Below, in pieces: positions 10,001 through 21,717 of a DNA stretch of 64,000 bases. Numbering within the stretch: the first letter of the stretch is position 1; each line of letters starts with the position of its first letter. The DNA is from Psoroptes ovis. Its lineage: Eukaryota > Arthropoda > Arachnida > Sarcoptiformes > Psoroptidae. The stretch lies in contig PQWQ01000003.1 of assembly GCA_002943765.1 (NCBI GenBank), forward strand, positions 1,240,001 through 1,304,000, in the 5' to 3' direction. Made by a program: the position numbers and the translations under genes. The notes below the pieces were generated by a model. That model had not been told where the DNA came from and did not search any database. It saw nothing but the letters and a program-made list of their open reading frames with translations.

Positions 10001-10258
10001 ATTGTCATATTATATGATTGTTAACCTTTAAGTTCAAAGCTTATTCACACGGACACACTCATATACAGACACGAAAATAGACAAATATCGAAATTAAATT
10101 GTCTAAATGTAAGATAAATTTAGATAAACATTCACTAATTCAATGATAACAAGCATTGTTTCTTAATACTGATGGACAATTCTCATTCATTACCGCACAT
10201 TCAATGATGATAATTTAGTGAAGAATTCATGGAAATAATGAAATAAAATCAACAACTT
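7050..10258. other. Gene-poor AT-rich stretch
   Basis: No supportable gene. It contains ATT, GAT and ACA-type short repeats and many A-runs. A minus-strand ATG at about 8099-8101 opens a frame of about 28 codons, beginning MAAAYADVLRF, that ends without clear splice signals. It is too short to call. Confidence 0.5.
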
Positions 10259-10260
10259 AC

Positions 10261-10379
10261 ATTGGATCCTTTACAGTACTTGTGTGTGTGTGTGATTTGG
10301 TTGTAAATGGACGCAAGATTTTACGTATTTTAGCATGATTGCCAGTCGCAATGAATTGAAAAATTAATCGTGCACTTAC
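10261..10379 (-). CDS. Candidate internal exon, minus strand, unknown protein
   Basis: Read on the minus strand, a pyrimidine-rich tract ending TTTTTTTAG precedes 10379, and the interval ends just before GTAAGT (10255-10260). Both are good matches to animal splice consensus. The 119-base interval has one open frame of three, starting VSARLIFQFIATGNHAKIRK and ending KDP, with two bases left for the next codon. Part of it is a CA microsatellite giving HTHT. I do not recognise the protein. The splice signals and the single open frame support an exon. The low-complexity part and lack of known neighbours argue for caution. Confidence 0.33.
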
Positions 10380-11830
10380 CTAAAAAAAGAAAAAAATTGA
10401 TTAGAAACATTTATAATCTCGAAAACATTCATAATTAGAAAATTATCATTAGTTCATAAATGATAGCAAATGAATATTATTTGATTTATAAGGCTTTTGA
10501 TAACAGCGACGTGCAAAATTAATTTGCCAAAGCTTTTTCTTTTGCTATTTTCGCAGATGAAAAATTCAATTCAATCTCCAAAAAAAAAAAAAAAAATCCT
10601 TGAGAATCAATTTTTAGAATCTTTGTGAGTCTTTGGCGAGAAAAAAAAACTTCTGCAAAAATTTCTCAGGTTGCAGCACAAAACAATTATAATTGATCGT
10701 CATTAGGATTCACTTTGAACAATGATAATATCATTATCGATGAATATAAAATTCCTTCTGGCAATTTCAGTGACCAGATTTTTTCAGTTTAATTGATTTG
10801 AATTGTCAATTTTTTATTGAATTCAAATCATCATTATCATCATCTGATGATGATGGTCATCATTATTATAATAATAATAAACATTGTTTAAAATGTAAAT
10901 TTATTATTATCAACCAAAAAAAAGATATAATGATACAGTCATTATCATTATTATTATTGATATTTTAAATGTAAATTGAATTTTTGCGAATCCATTTTCT
11001 TCATCGTAAATATCTGAAAAATTACACCAAAATAAATATTTGAAAAAGATGAAATTACATCTCTATTTTTTATTCAAATGTAATTTTATCATCACTTTAT
11101 TCGCTGTATTTACAGTGTATTGAATTTTTAGATTTAAAATAATCAAAATGAATTATAACAATAATTCAAATAATAATGATGATAATGTAATAATGAAATA
11201 ATGATGATGATGATGATGATTGAAAACCTTTTTTTCGGATGATATTTCATTGTATGAGTATAATGACCATCCAAAAACAAACAAAAATTATTATAATATC
11301 ATTTTATGCCTGTTGAATGATGATATTCAAAGTAAATAAATCGAAAAATAATACATACAATCAATTGAGATTGACACCCAAATAATTTTCTTGAATCGAA
11401 ATCTTTTTTTTTGAACATTTAAATTCTTCCATTTTGAATATTACATTATCTGCATTCACTTTCAAATGGTCGATTGTAATTGTCTGTATAAATTCGAGTA
11501 AACAATTTCAAAACATTCAAAGTTAATTTGAATCGCATCATTTTCCTCTGAATATTTTCGAAAAAATGATTATCATTATCATCATAATAATGATGATTCA
11601 AGAGAGTAGGATAATAATGACAATAAAAATAAATGTAAATTCAAACAAAATAAACAACAACAGCAGCAGCAACAACGGCTCGTTGTGCTTCTGTTTAATG
11701 CGGTAAAATGTTCAAAAAGTAAAAAGAATCCATTTGAATACATTTTATTTCATTCCATTTTTATATTCAAATTTTTAAAATGTAAATTTTCAAAAATTTT
11801 GAAAAAAATATATCAAAAACTCATCAACTA

Positions 11831-11862
11831 TCATCATCATCATCATCATCATGATCATCATC
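11831..11862. repeat. (CAT)n trinucleotide run
   Basis: CAT/ATC repeats with one GAT interruption. On the + strand they read as poly-His, producing a spurious His-rich ORF. Confidence 0.85.
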
Positions 11863-12735
11863 ATTTATCATGACACTTGTACACATTTTACTTGTACATC
11901 TGACAATAATAACAAACAAACAATAACAATTGTTTGGTGGCTAACGATCATCATCATCATCATCTTCAGCGCAATTCGTATTATTTTGATTATTATATAA
12001 TCATTATTTTATTTTTGCCTGAAAAATAACACAAAATAAACATTCAAAAGCAAACATTTTCCATTGTTTCATTTTTTGTTCATTGATAGTTTTTTCATGC
12101 AAAAATAAACACACACACACACACATAAATTTAGTGGTCAGTGCTTGGGTGATTTTATTGCTTGATTTTGCTTGTACTTTAGTATTGTTTATTTTTGGTG
12201 CATCTCTTCGAAATCATCATTTGAATATACATGCAACACAGATAAAGACACCCTAAAAACAAATTCTGTATTATTTTCATAAAAATAATAATAATGATAA
12301 AACAATTGACAGCCAAACAAAATAGATACGTTTTTATATTTTGAAAATGAATGAATATCGTTGATAATATCAGCTGAAACAAAGGAGAGAAAAAGAATTA
12401 TGATCAAAAAATGGTTTTTGTTTATTTGTTTGTTTAGTTTGGTTTCGTTTTGACCAAAGACGACCACAAATTATAGCCATACAAAGGTCAACATTTCTTT
12501 TGTGTGTATGATGTATCTTGATTGTTCGAGATCAACAATTTTGATAATAAAAATAATAATAATGAAAAGGTCAAGTTTTATCTATTTTTCTGTGGTTTTC
12601 TTTTATTTTGATCTATTCAAATTTCATTTATTTCATTTGAATTATCATTTTTCAACAAAAAATCGAAAAAAGTTACCTGAGAAATTTCGAATATTCAATC
12701 TCTATTTCATTATTTAAATTGAAATGTTTTGAATA

Positions 12736-12760
12736 TTTTTTTTTTTTTTTTTTTTTTTTT
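12736..12760. repeat. Poly-T, 25 bases
   Basis: Uninterrupted T run. No adjacent retroposon body or target duplication was seen, so it is called a homopolymer and not a SINE/LINE tail. Confidence 0.9.
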
Positions 12761-14092
12761 GATAAAATCCTTGATTGAAAATCGTTGATTTTTAATTAAG
12801 ATTCTTTTGTTTGATAATTCTTTGATATTTTCAATGATTATATTTGAATATTCACTTATAATTGCTTATGTAATTCTGAGTGAAACAAAATCATTAAATT
12901 CATAGAAATTGATTTTCAAACATTGAAAAAAAACACACCTGTCATTTATGCAAAAAAATTTTCGATTAAATCGAAAACAAATGACAAAATTTACTGTGTA
13001 CATATCATTAACCTTTGTTTATGATTCAGATTTCTGCAAAAAAACGATCAAATTTATTTCCATTAATTTCTCCAGAAATACTTTTGATGAATAAATGACT
13101 AATTAATTGAAAATATAAATGAATATAACCAGATGAATTAAACGGTAAATTATCATTGAATTGTCTTTAATTGAATTTCTCCAAAATTCATTCATTCATT
13201 CGTTTGTTTGCTCGAAAAATTCTCGAATAAATAAAAAATTCAGCATAATTTTTCACTTGAATTATAGCAATATAAAACCAGGTGATTAAATTTTGTATTC
13301 ATAATAATAATAATCATCATAATGATTATAAAATGACAATCTCAATTGTTTGTTTGGTTATTATATCAGTATGTTTGGAAATGATTCAAATTTATTTTGA
13401 AAGGTAAACACCATCAGCAACAACAACAACAACGACAACAATCAAATGAATACAAAACACTACAATCAATGAACAACAACACAATGACAATGACATCAAT
13501 TGATAATAATTTTTTTTTTGAATTAATACAAAAATAAATTTAAAATTGATATAATTTCAATTATACCATGCTTTTGTATATGAATATTTACAATTCACAA
13601 ACAGAATTTGAAATGGTTCGTTGATCTTATTTGAATATTGTCATATAATAATAGCAATAATTGAATGAAATGATATCAATTCCAAATTATATTTTGCTCT
13701 TTTTTGGATATTTTATGATTATTTTGCATGATCATGTTTATTTTTTGCCAAATCCCTTGTTATGATCACTGTTATCATTGTTTTGTTGTGTTTTCTTTTG
13801 TTGCAACAACAAATGAATTTCCAATGTTATTGTTTGTTTCAATTCTTGTCATTTTTTTTTTCATTTCTTGCCATTTCAATATTTGTCAATCGAAAAATTA
13901 TTAAATATTCAATGACAACGATTCATCAAATATTCAAAGAAAAAAAAATTTTTTTGCTCAAAAAAAAGGTGTCATTATTTGCAATTATTTTGCTTTTATT
14001 TATTTTCAATTATTTATTATGATTTGTTTGTTTGTTTGTCTATTCATTCGTTTGCTTGTTTCAATTGAATTGATAGTGTTGGTTGTGATGGT

Positions 14093-14128
14093 GGTCGGTC
14101 GGTCGGTTGGCTGGTTGGTTGGTTGGTT
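14093..14128. repeat. GGTC/GGTT tetranucleotide run
   Basis: GGTC copies pass into GGTT copies, an unusually G-rich patch on the + strand in this region. The run of regularly spaced GG pairs could in principle form a two-tier quadruplex. Confidence 0.8.
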
Positions 14129-16051
14129 ACACATGAGCACGTTTGATGATGGATTTTTTTTCAAATTTTTTGATTTATTCGTATATCCGCAAAAATCATT
14201 CAATGATTTTTCAAATGGAAATCATTGAAAATTACCATCATTGAAAGCATTATTGCTCGAAATAATCATTTGACAATCAATAATATGATGCTTTAAAAAA
14301 ATTTTGAAATGAAAAATTTGAAAAATTGAAAATTCAATTCCGATTTCAATTTTAAATTTAACAAAAAAAAAAAATTTCAATTGAAATAACAAAAGAAACA
14401 AAAAGAAATTATCGGAAAATAATTTAAAATTCTGAATTATCGGATGCTAAGCAATAGCTAGCTAGCATAGATACGATTGAAAACAATGAAATCAAAATTT
14501 TTCAAATGCCGGCTTATTTTCTTCCATTTACCATCAATAATAATTCATTTTTCATTATTTTTATTCGAAATAACCGAACCGGAATTAATTTTGCGGAAAT
14601 TTTCTTTTTTTTCTCCTAAAAATAGAAAAAAAATTATATCCCAATGATAGTGAATGTTAGACAAAAAAAAAATTCTTAGCATCCATGTATTTCCATGTTA
14701 TATTTTCCGAATAGTTTTCACCATCTATACGCGATACATCCGTTAATTCTGGTGTCAAATTTTCATTCGAAAGAAATTTTTTTTCCATTTTGTATTGTTT
14801 TTATTTCATTTCAATTTCTTATTTCATCTATTTTCGCAAATGATAATTTCATCATTGAACACATAAGAATTCCGGTATTTCTTTTTTTTTATTTTCACGA
14901 AAAATCTTTTCTCCCAAACTCCTAAAAGGAAAAATTGCCAATTCTTTGGATGAATGAATTGGAAAATAGAAAATAGAAATAAGAATGAAAAACAAAAACA
15001 AAAATAATCGTTAAATATAAAATAATAAAAAAAATACCCGGCTAAACACTTATATGATCATCGTCGTCGTTGAACATTGTGTCATTATCATCGTCGTCGT
15101 CGTTATTATTATTATCATTTGAAAATCATTCAATTTCCAATAGTAATATTCCATTGATTCGTTTATTCATTCAAAAGAATATATTTATTGCAATGCACGA
15201 TTTGAATGTTTTTTTTCGAACAAACAAACAAATAAAATAAACGAATAAAAAAAATGAATTGAAAATTGAAGCAATCGATCCATGAATCGAATCGATTTAT
15301 TTTATTTTCATTTCTTTTTCAATATATTTCTTGTATTATCTGTGTTTGTGTGTCTGCATTCACTAAATGTGTGAATATCAAATGAATTTTCAACTGAAAA
15401 TGAAATGTGAAAATAAAAAGGATACATAAAACGAAAATATTTGAATTGGGTGCAAATTTCTTCAAGATATTTTCTATCAATGCACTGAGAAATAGGAAAA
15501 AATAATGGATTTTCATCCGAAATAATGATTTTTTCCACATCTTTGAATCTATTCGCCTCTTGGTGAAGCATCTTTTTTACGAACAAAAAATACCCGGCAT
15601 TCGTATGATTCGTTTATTTTGTTTTGTTCTGTTATCTATTCTTATTTTTCCGATTGAATAATGTTCAAGTTTCATTTCTTTACTTTTTTCTTGAAAGTAA
15701 AATTTCAAGCGATTCCTTGCGATTAACCCATTTGATACTTTTCCACAACTTTTTCTTTTATGAAATCGAAAATCATATCGATATTAATGATCGAATCGAA
15801 AGAAATGATATTTGTTTTTATTTTTTTCCCTTTTTATTCACTTCATCTTTCGATGAAATTATGTGAAACGAAATGGAAAATTCCATATTATTTAAAGAAT
15901 GGAAAGAAATATCATTTTGATTTTGAAAATTTCATACAAATAAATAATAAATATAAATAAATAAATAGCGAAAATCAAATTGACTATGCAATCGCATATA
16001 ATTTTTCCTGATAATATTTTCTATTCTTGGATATATCTTTGCATTTGTTCA

Positions 16052-16078
16052 ATGATGATGATGATGATGATGATGATC
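16052..16078. repeat. (ATG)n trinucleotide run
   Basis: About eight GAT/ATG units, read as poly-Met or poly-Asp depending on frame. Confidence 0.85.
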
Positions 16079-19000
16079 GAACCAAAAGAAAAACATCCGA
16101 AATATTTTGACATTCTATTTTCGATTATTCTCAAAAAAAATGAAATAAATAAAATATTAATTCCAAATTGAACACAAAACACATCATCTTTTTTGAATGT
16201 GATTATTATTATCATCATTATTCGCTCGATATCGTTTATTCATGTTTGAATAAAGCAAAAATAATGGTAATCTTGAATATGCATTATTCGTATGATTCGT
16301 ACAAATTTAAATTTTGTTGAATACGAAGCCATCAAATGGCGAAATTGAAGAATGAAATGCAAAAAAAAATCATTATATCCATGATTCCTTTTGGGAAATT
16401 TTCTCTCGAAAATAAGATTCTTGAATAGAATAGATCTTTAAATCACAAAATTGTTTCAATTTTGAAAATATTCAATGACAAAAAATAGAAGAGAAAAAAA
16501 TCCATTGAAAAGCATCAACCAAACCAAATATGCATCTGCATATTCATTCAAATGTAAAAATGATTTTCTTTTCTATTTTCTTTGATTTCATTGACATTTC
16601 AAGAATATTTCATTGTATCAAGGGTAAAAGTATCAATTTTTTTTGCCGTTATTTTCGTTTGAGTTATCGTAGGATTAACTTTTAAACTTTTTTTTTGGGT
16701 GAATTTTATTTTTGTTTGCTAAGAAATTACCGGAAAAAAAATTTCAAAGCATTCATTTCATTTTCGGAGATGCATTTTTGGAGATTCTTGGATTTCAAAT
16801 ATGAAATAAATTCTAATCGTTTTTGTGACATTTTTCCGATTTTTTCCCTTCTTTTGTTTCATTTTCATTTCTATTTTTCTTCATGAAATTTGTCATGATT
16901 ATTTCTTGCATCATTCAAACACTACATTTGATTATATAATACTTTTAGATTTTAGAAATCGAACCTAAATTCTTTTGATAATAAATTTTCATCCCGAATA
17001 TCGGAAATTCATTTCCAATGAAAATTCTGTCTGAAATTTTCAAAATGATTATTTTTCAATCGGCAATTTTGCTAGCCAAGAAAATAAAAATTTTGTCAAT
17101 GAAAATTTTGATTAGCGAAATCATTGTTGAAAATAGATGGCAGAATTTTCAACGAGCAATATTTCTCGTGTGCAATTTTTTACTTCTCTTCATGTACACA
17201 TTGAATCCACATTAGCTTAGCATAGTTTATTTTCCAATATTCATAAAAAAAATATACACACAAATATATTGAATATCAGTCTTGTAAAAAAACTTTTCAT
17301 TATGACAGCTTAAGGTGATAAGTTAATTAATAATTTTTCTCTCTTTTTTCTTTATCATCATTTATTAATCATATATTCAAAGGTAAACATTATTATTATT
17401 ATTATTATTCATATTTTAGTGGATGTTTGAACAATAATTTGAATATGAATATGAGAAAGAATATGAAATTGAATGAAAATTGGATTAATCAATGTCAGAT
17501 TTCAATTCATTATTATTATTATTATTAACAGCAGTCTGTTTCATTGTTGTTGATTGAAAAAATAAAGTTTGAAATAGAATAAAAAATAAATAAAAGCAAA
17601 GATATTTGCATAAATTTTCAGTTTATGCAAGAAATTTATTACCATATTATTATCATCATCATCAACATCATGATTGTTACTGTTGATTAGTTTCACATAG
17701 TTTGTTTTGGTTTAATTAATCAACACATTTTAATAATAATAAACGTGTCTGTAAGCATTGAAATATTGTGAGCATAATCAAGAAATATGAGATTGAAAAT
17801 TAAAAAAGGGGAAAAATTGATATAAAGATTGTGATAAACGAAAAAAAAATGCATAGCGAAAACACCTTGATGTGATCAAATCCTGTGTCTAAAACAGCAA
17901 TATGAATCAAGACTATACGCAACTATTGTTATTGTTAGATGAATTAAATGGTTTAAGCTTTTTATTATTTATATGCGATCATTATCATTTTATCTCATTC
18001 ACCTTTGCGTTTAAAAAGATTAATTTCTTTATTTATTCATAAGGTTCATTGTTTTTTTATATTATCTGTCTGTTGTTTTTTGTTAATGTTTCAATGTAAA
18101 TAAATCAATGTAATATATGTCTGTGTGTGTGTGTGTGTGTTTGTATGTTTAGATGTTAAGCTAAATGCAATGGTAGCTTTTCGTGAAACAATTACTGATG
18201 CTATAAATTGAATGAATAGGATGCAATGATGAAAATTATTTACATTTTTTCTCATTTTATTCAATCATAAATTATCAATGTACATATTTAGAAAACAATC
18301 ATAAGCTTCAAAACAATTCATCATTAATTTTTCGATAAATTTTTTATTTATTACTTATCATTGAATTATTATCGAAAAAAATCGGAGGATTTCTTTCCAT
18401 TGAAATTTGATATGATGGCTCAATAACGAAATTCCTTAATGATTTTTTTTGTTTTCCCATTTTCGATGCGAAATTCAATGTAAGATTTCATTGTTTTTAT
18501 GCAAATTTTCTAAAATTTAAAAGTCAAAAAAAGTCCATAAACACTTCAAGTTTCTTAAGCATGTTAAGAACACGTGTGTGTTTAGAAGCAATCAAATTCA
18601 GGTAATGCGTTCATTTATGGAGACATTTTTTCTTGTTTCTAAATGTTTTTATCCATATTTTACATCTGAACGCATCGAATGAATGCAAATAATGACCACT
18701 TTAAATTATATTGATGCTAAAATGTAAATCTGATGCTTTTAAAAGGGAAGCAACTTAAATTTATGGACCATTGTGGTCGTTAAATTTCTGCTTGGAATCA
18801 AATCTTGTAACATTCTAGAAATCTTGGTGCTTCAATCAAAAGCATATTCAATAATTTCACAAATATTTTTCCAAAAAAAGATGTTTCAAATGTCATTCAA
18901 ATGATCATTTGATACATCATGATTCATCACACTCTATCTTAAATGATGCTTAACTTGATGAGATAATATTTTTGTTTTGATACTTTATTGTTTGCATTTA

Positions 19001-20001
19001 CTCATATATTTATGACTTACAAAATGTTTCAATCTCAATGTATTAAATTAGGTTTCATTATAATCATCATTATCTTCTTTTGTACAGATTACATCTTAGA
19101 TAGGTTCCAAACTTCCAATAATTTCTATGAGGTTACAATGATGATAATGCGCTTGGTTTTAGGTTAATTCATTTCCATATTCAAATGTTTATGGCTGTGA
19201 AATGAGACAAAATATGAAATAATCCCAATTCATGATAAAATACAAAATATTTATGATTTTGACACACAACACGCAACTTGTAACAATGTATTACATAATT
19301 TAATATTTAGATGATAGATAGCAGAATGCATCAAATGATGAACATTTCAGATGATTTCAAAAATTTTTTTCCAGGTTTTTTCTTTTCTTTTATTTCATTT
19401 CTCAAATTCAAATCGTTTATGATCATTAAATCATTGGATTATGCATATGCGAACAATATCCAAGATTTATCGTATCAAAGATAATATCAAGCAAAATGAT
19501 ATTAATAATCACTTTGAGATTAACGAATCAAAAGGGCAGCATTACCATGATCTGTATGCGTGCATATCCCTTTGAATATTTATTGATTTCTACCATTTTA
19601 TTTTTTCCATTGCAAAATAATTTGATACATTTTATTTGTTTTTTTTTGTTTCATTTTTTGGATATTAAATGAAAATAAATTCAAAAAATTCAATATAAAT
19701 GAATTTATGATTGTAATAAAATGATTATTTGTAGATTATTCCTTTTTTTTTATTTGAATACATTGAAACATATCGTTTGTGCATATAAAAAATTTGAAAA
19801 TTGATTGAATCGTGACACGCAAATTTTAATTTTTTTTCCATTTTTCATTATTATTCTACCGTTATTTCCTCACTGTACATATGTTTGTAATTCCTTGCGA
19901 ATGAATTCCTAACTAATAAATTCTATGGGGTTTCGATTTCAATTTGAATTCAAAATTATTTCAAACGAATGTTACAAATACGAAAAAAAAATTCGTCAAA
20001 A

Positions 20002-20175
20002 TCAAATGGCGCCCTGGGCGTCAAGCTGTGGTTTGTCAATATCGTTAGACATGTTTTGGCTTTTTTTTCTGATAAAGTTTAAAGCTGCCAAACATAAACA
20101 CATGAACACACACCGACACATAGACCATTGCACACCGGAATGCCATACCCTATTGAATGTTGCAGATATTATCAT
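20002..20175 (-). CDS. Candidate small ORF or terminal exon, minus strand
   Basis: A 57-codon frame from an ATG at 20173-20175 to a TGA at 20002-20004, in a patch clearly richer in G+C than its surroundings. The C-terminal part is hydrophilic and high complexity, ending SNDIDKPQLDAQGAI. A pyrimidine-rich stretch ending GGCAG on the minus strand (near 20087) could be a splice acceptor, making the last 26 codons a terminal exon of a larger gene. The opposite strand is also open across the patch (19925-20239). I do not recognise the product. Confidence 0.3.
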   Translation of the reverse strand: MIISATFNRVWHSGVQWSMCRCVFMCLCLAALNFIRKKSQNMSNDIDKPQLDAQGAI

Positions 20176-20497
20176 TCATTTCTCGCGAATATTTTTCGAA
20201 AAAATAATGAAAAATGAAAATGAAAATCATGAAAAATAATATTTTAATTATTTATAATAATAAAACAATTAATCATTATGATTATGATTCCTAAATAATA
20301 ATTTCATGATTCATGAATAATAATAATTGTAATAATAGCGATAATATTTATTTATTTTTCTCATTACCATTATTATTAATATTTTTGAAATTCAAATTTT
20401 TTCAAATATTAATACTTTGAGGTTTCTGGTAGTCACACACAAGTTATGAGATCATTTTTCAGTTTCAATTTTAATTTCAATTTCAAAATAATTTTCA

Positions 20498-20521
20498 TAT
20501 AAATTTACATGTAAATTTATA
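20498..20521. repeat. Perfect 24-bp palindrome
   Basis: Twelve bases on each side of the centre between 20509 and 20510 (ACATGT core) are perfectly self-complementary with no spacer. Confidence 0.85.
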
Positions 20522-20660
20522 CCCTAATAATAATGATAATAGTCGAATTTTATAATCATGATGATTGAAAATATTGCACACACAGACACACATAATACTT
20601 TTGATAATATCTTGTCTGAAATATATGGTTAAATTTTCGTTTTTCATAAAATTTCACATC

Positions 20661-20698
20661 ATTTTTCAATTATTTGTAATTAATAATAATTGAAAAAT
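20661..20698. repeat. Inverted repeat, 14-bp arms
   Basis: ATTTTTCAATTATT (20661-20674) and its reverse complement (20685-20698) flank a 10-base loop. Confidence 0.8.
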
Positions 20699-21616
20699 TA
20701 CAAGGTTGATGAACTTGTGTTGTGGGTTTTCATTTTAGTTTAGGGTCCCAACAATGAAAATAGAACAAAAATCAAATAAATGCCGGATTAATTTTCGAAT
20801 TTAAATTCATTCATCATCATTATTATTTCACTTTTTCACTATTTTTTCACAAATATAATTATTATCATAATCAATTATTCAATTTTCTCAAAAAAAAAAA
20901 AAAAAAAATGATAATAATAATCGATTGGGTGTTGGTGATTGTAATGATAATAATAATGGTGAACTAAATAAAATTGAATTTCAAAAAATAATAATTCTAA
21001 TAATTCACATTTACACCCCCTCATCACCATCATTATTATCATCATGTTTGTGCTCGCCATCATAATCATTATCCTTTAGTAATAATCATTCATGATTTTA
21101 TTATTATTATTTAATTTAATCATCAATTTAATTTGATTGTTTTGTGTATCTATCTTTTCAAAATAATAAAAAATTCGACACCAAAATGAAATAAATAAAA
21201 TGAAAAAAAATTTAAATTAAATTCATATAAAAATTCAAAATAAAAAAAAACTCATATTACACCAATCATTTACTCTCATACAATATACATTTTATATATG
21301 ATAATTCATTCATTATGATCATCATCATCATCATCATTGCAACGATGCCGGTACAATCCTCGAAAAAAATATATAAAAATAAATTTCTTAATGTCTTAAA
21401 TCATTGCAATGCACATATGAACTAAGAGAAAACGAAAAAAAAAATGTAATGATGAATTTTTTTCTTTCTTCCATCCACCATATAAATGAATGGGAAACGA
21501 AAAAAAAACTTATTACAATTGAAATCTTTTTTAAAAGATTTATTACATAATAAATGAGAAAATTTAGAAATAATAATAATAAAAAATAAAAATGGATAAA
21601 ATAAATAAATCTTTAC

Positions 21617-21715
21617 CTTTTCGAAAATATAAATCAAATGAATGAATGAACAAAGCAAAAGCAGAGAAAAAAATCCAAATGTTTTCAAGGTGCGCCAGTT
21701 TTTCCATTCCAAAAG
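21617..21715 (-). CDS. Candidate internal exon encoding a membrane segment
   Basis: On the minus strand, TTTTTGTTTCAG precedes position 21715 and GTAAAG follows 21617, giving a 99-base interval with an acceptor and donor of good quality. Two of three phases are open. Both give a short polar start followed by about 20 hydrophobic residues: one starts LLEWKNWRTLKTF and the other FGMEKLAHLENIW. A transmembrane helix is likely if it is coding. The length divides by three in the first phase, so the exon could be skipped without a shift. I cannot assign a family or say which phase is used. Confidence 0.33.
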
Positions 21716-21717
21716 CT

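Larger units (their letters stand above)
10382..20001. other. Gene-poor AT-rich stretch
   Basis: No gene I can defend. It holds several microsatellites and long homopolymers. The more coding-like minus-strand frames at 12189-12372 (after TTTGTTTCAG) and 15308-15586 have acceptor-like tracts, but their reading frames are Phe/Tyr/Ile/Asn-rich in more than one phase, as chance frames in this base composition are. No tRNA or rRNA signature was seen. Confidence 0.5.
20176..21614. other. Gene-poor stretch with palindromes
   Basis: No gene seen. It contains two clear inverted repeats (20498-20521 and 20661-20698), a 19-base A run from 20890, and CAT runs near 21320. Confidence 0.5.

Noticed and set aside
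12189..12372. Minus-strand frame following a strong TTTGTTTCAG acceptor
   Set aside because: Two phases are open and both are Phe/Tyr/Ile-rich. There is no donor or motif, so it cannot be told from intronic chance.
14093..14128. G-rich tetranucleotide run considered as a telomere-like tract
   Set aside because: The GGTC/GGTT unit is short, changes along its length and is surrounded by ordinary AT-rich sequence. It is an interstitial microsatellite.
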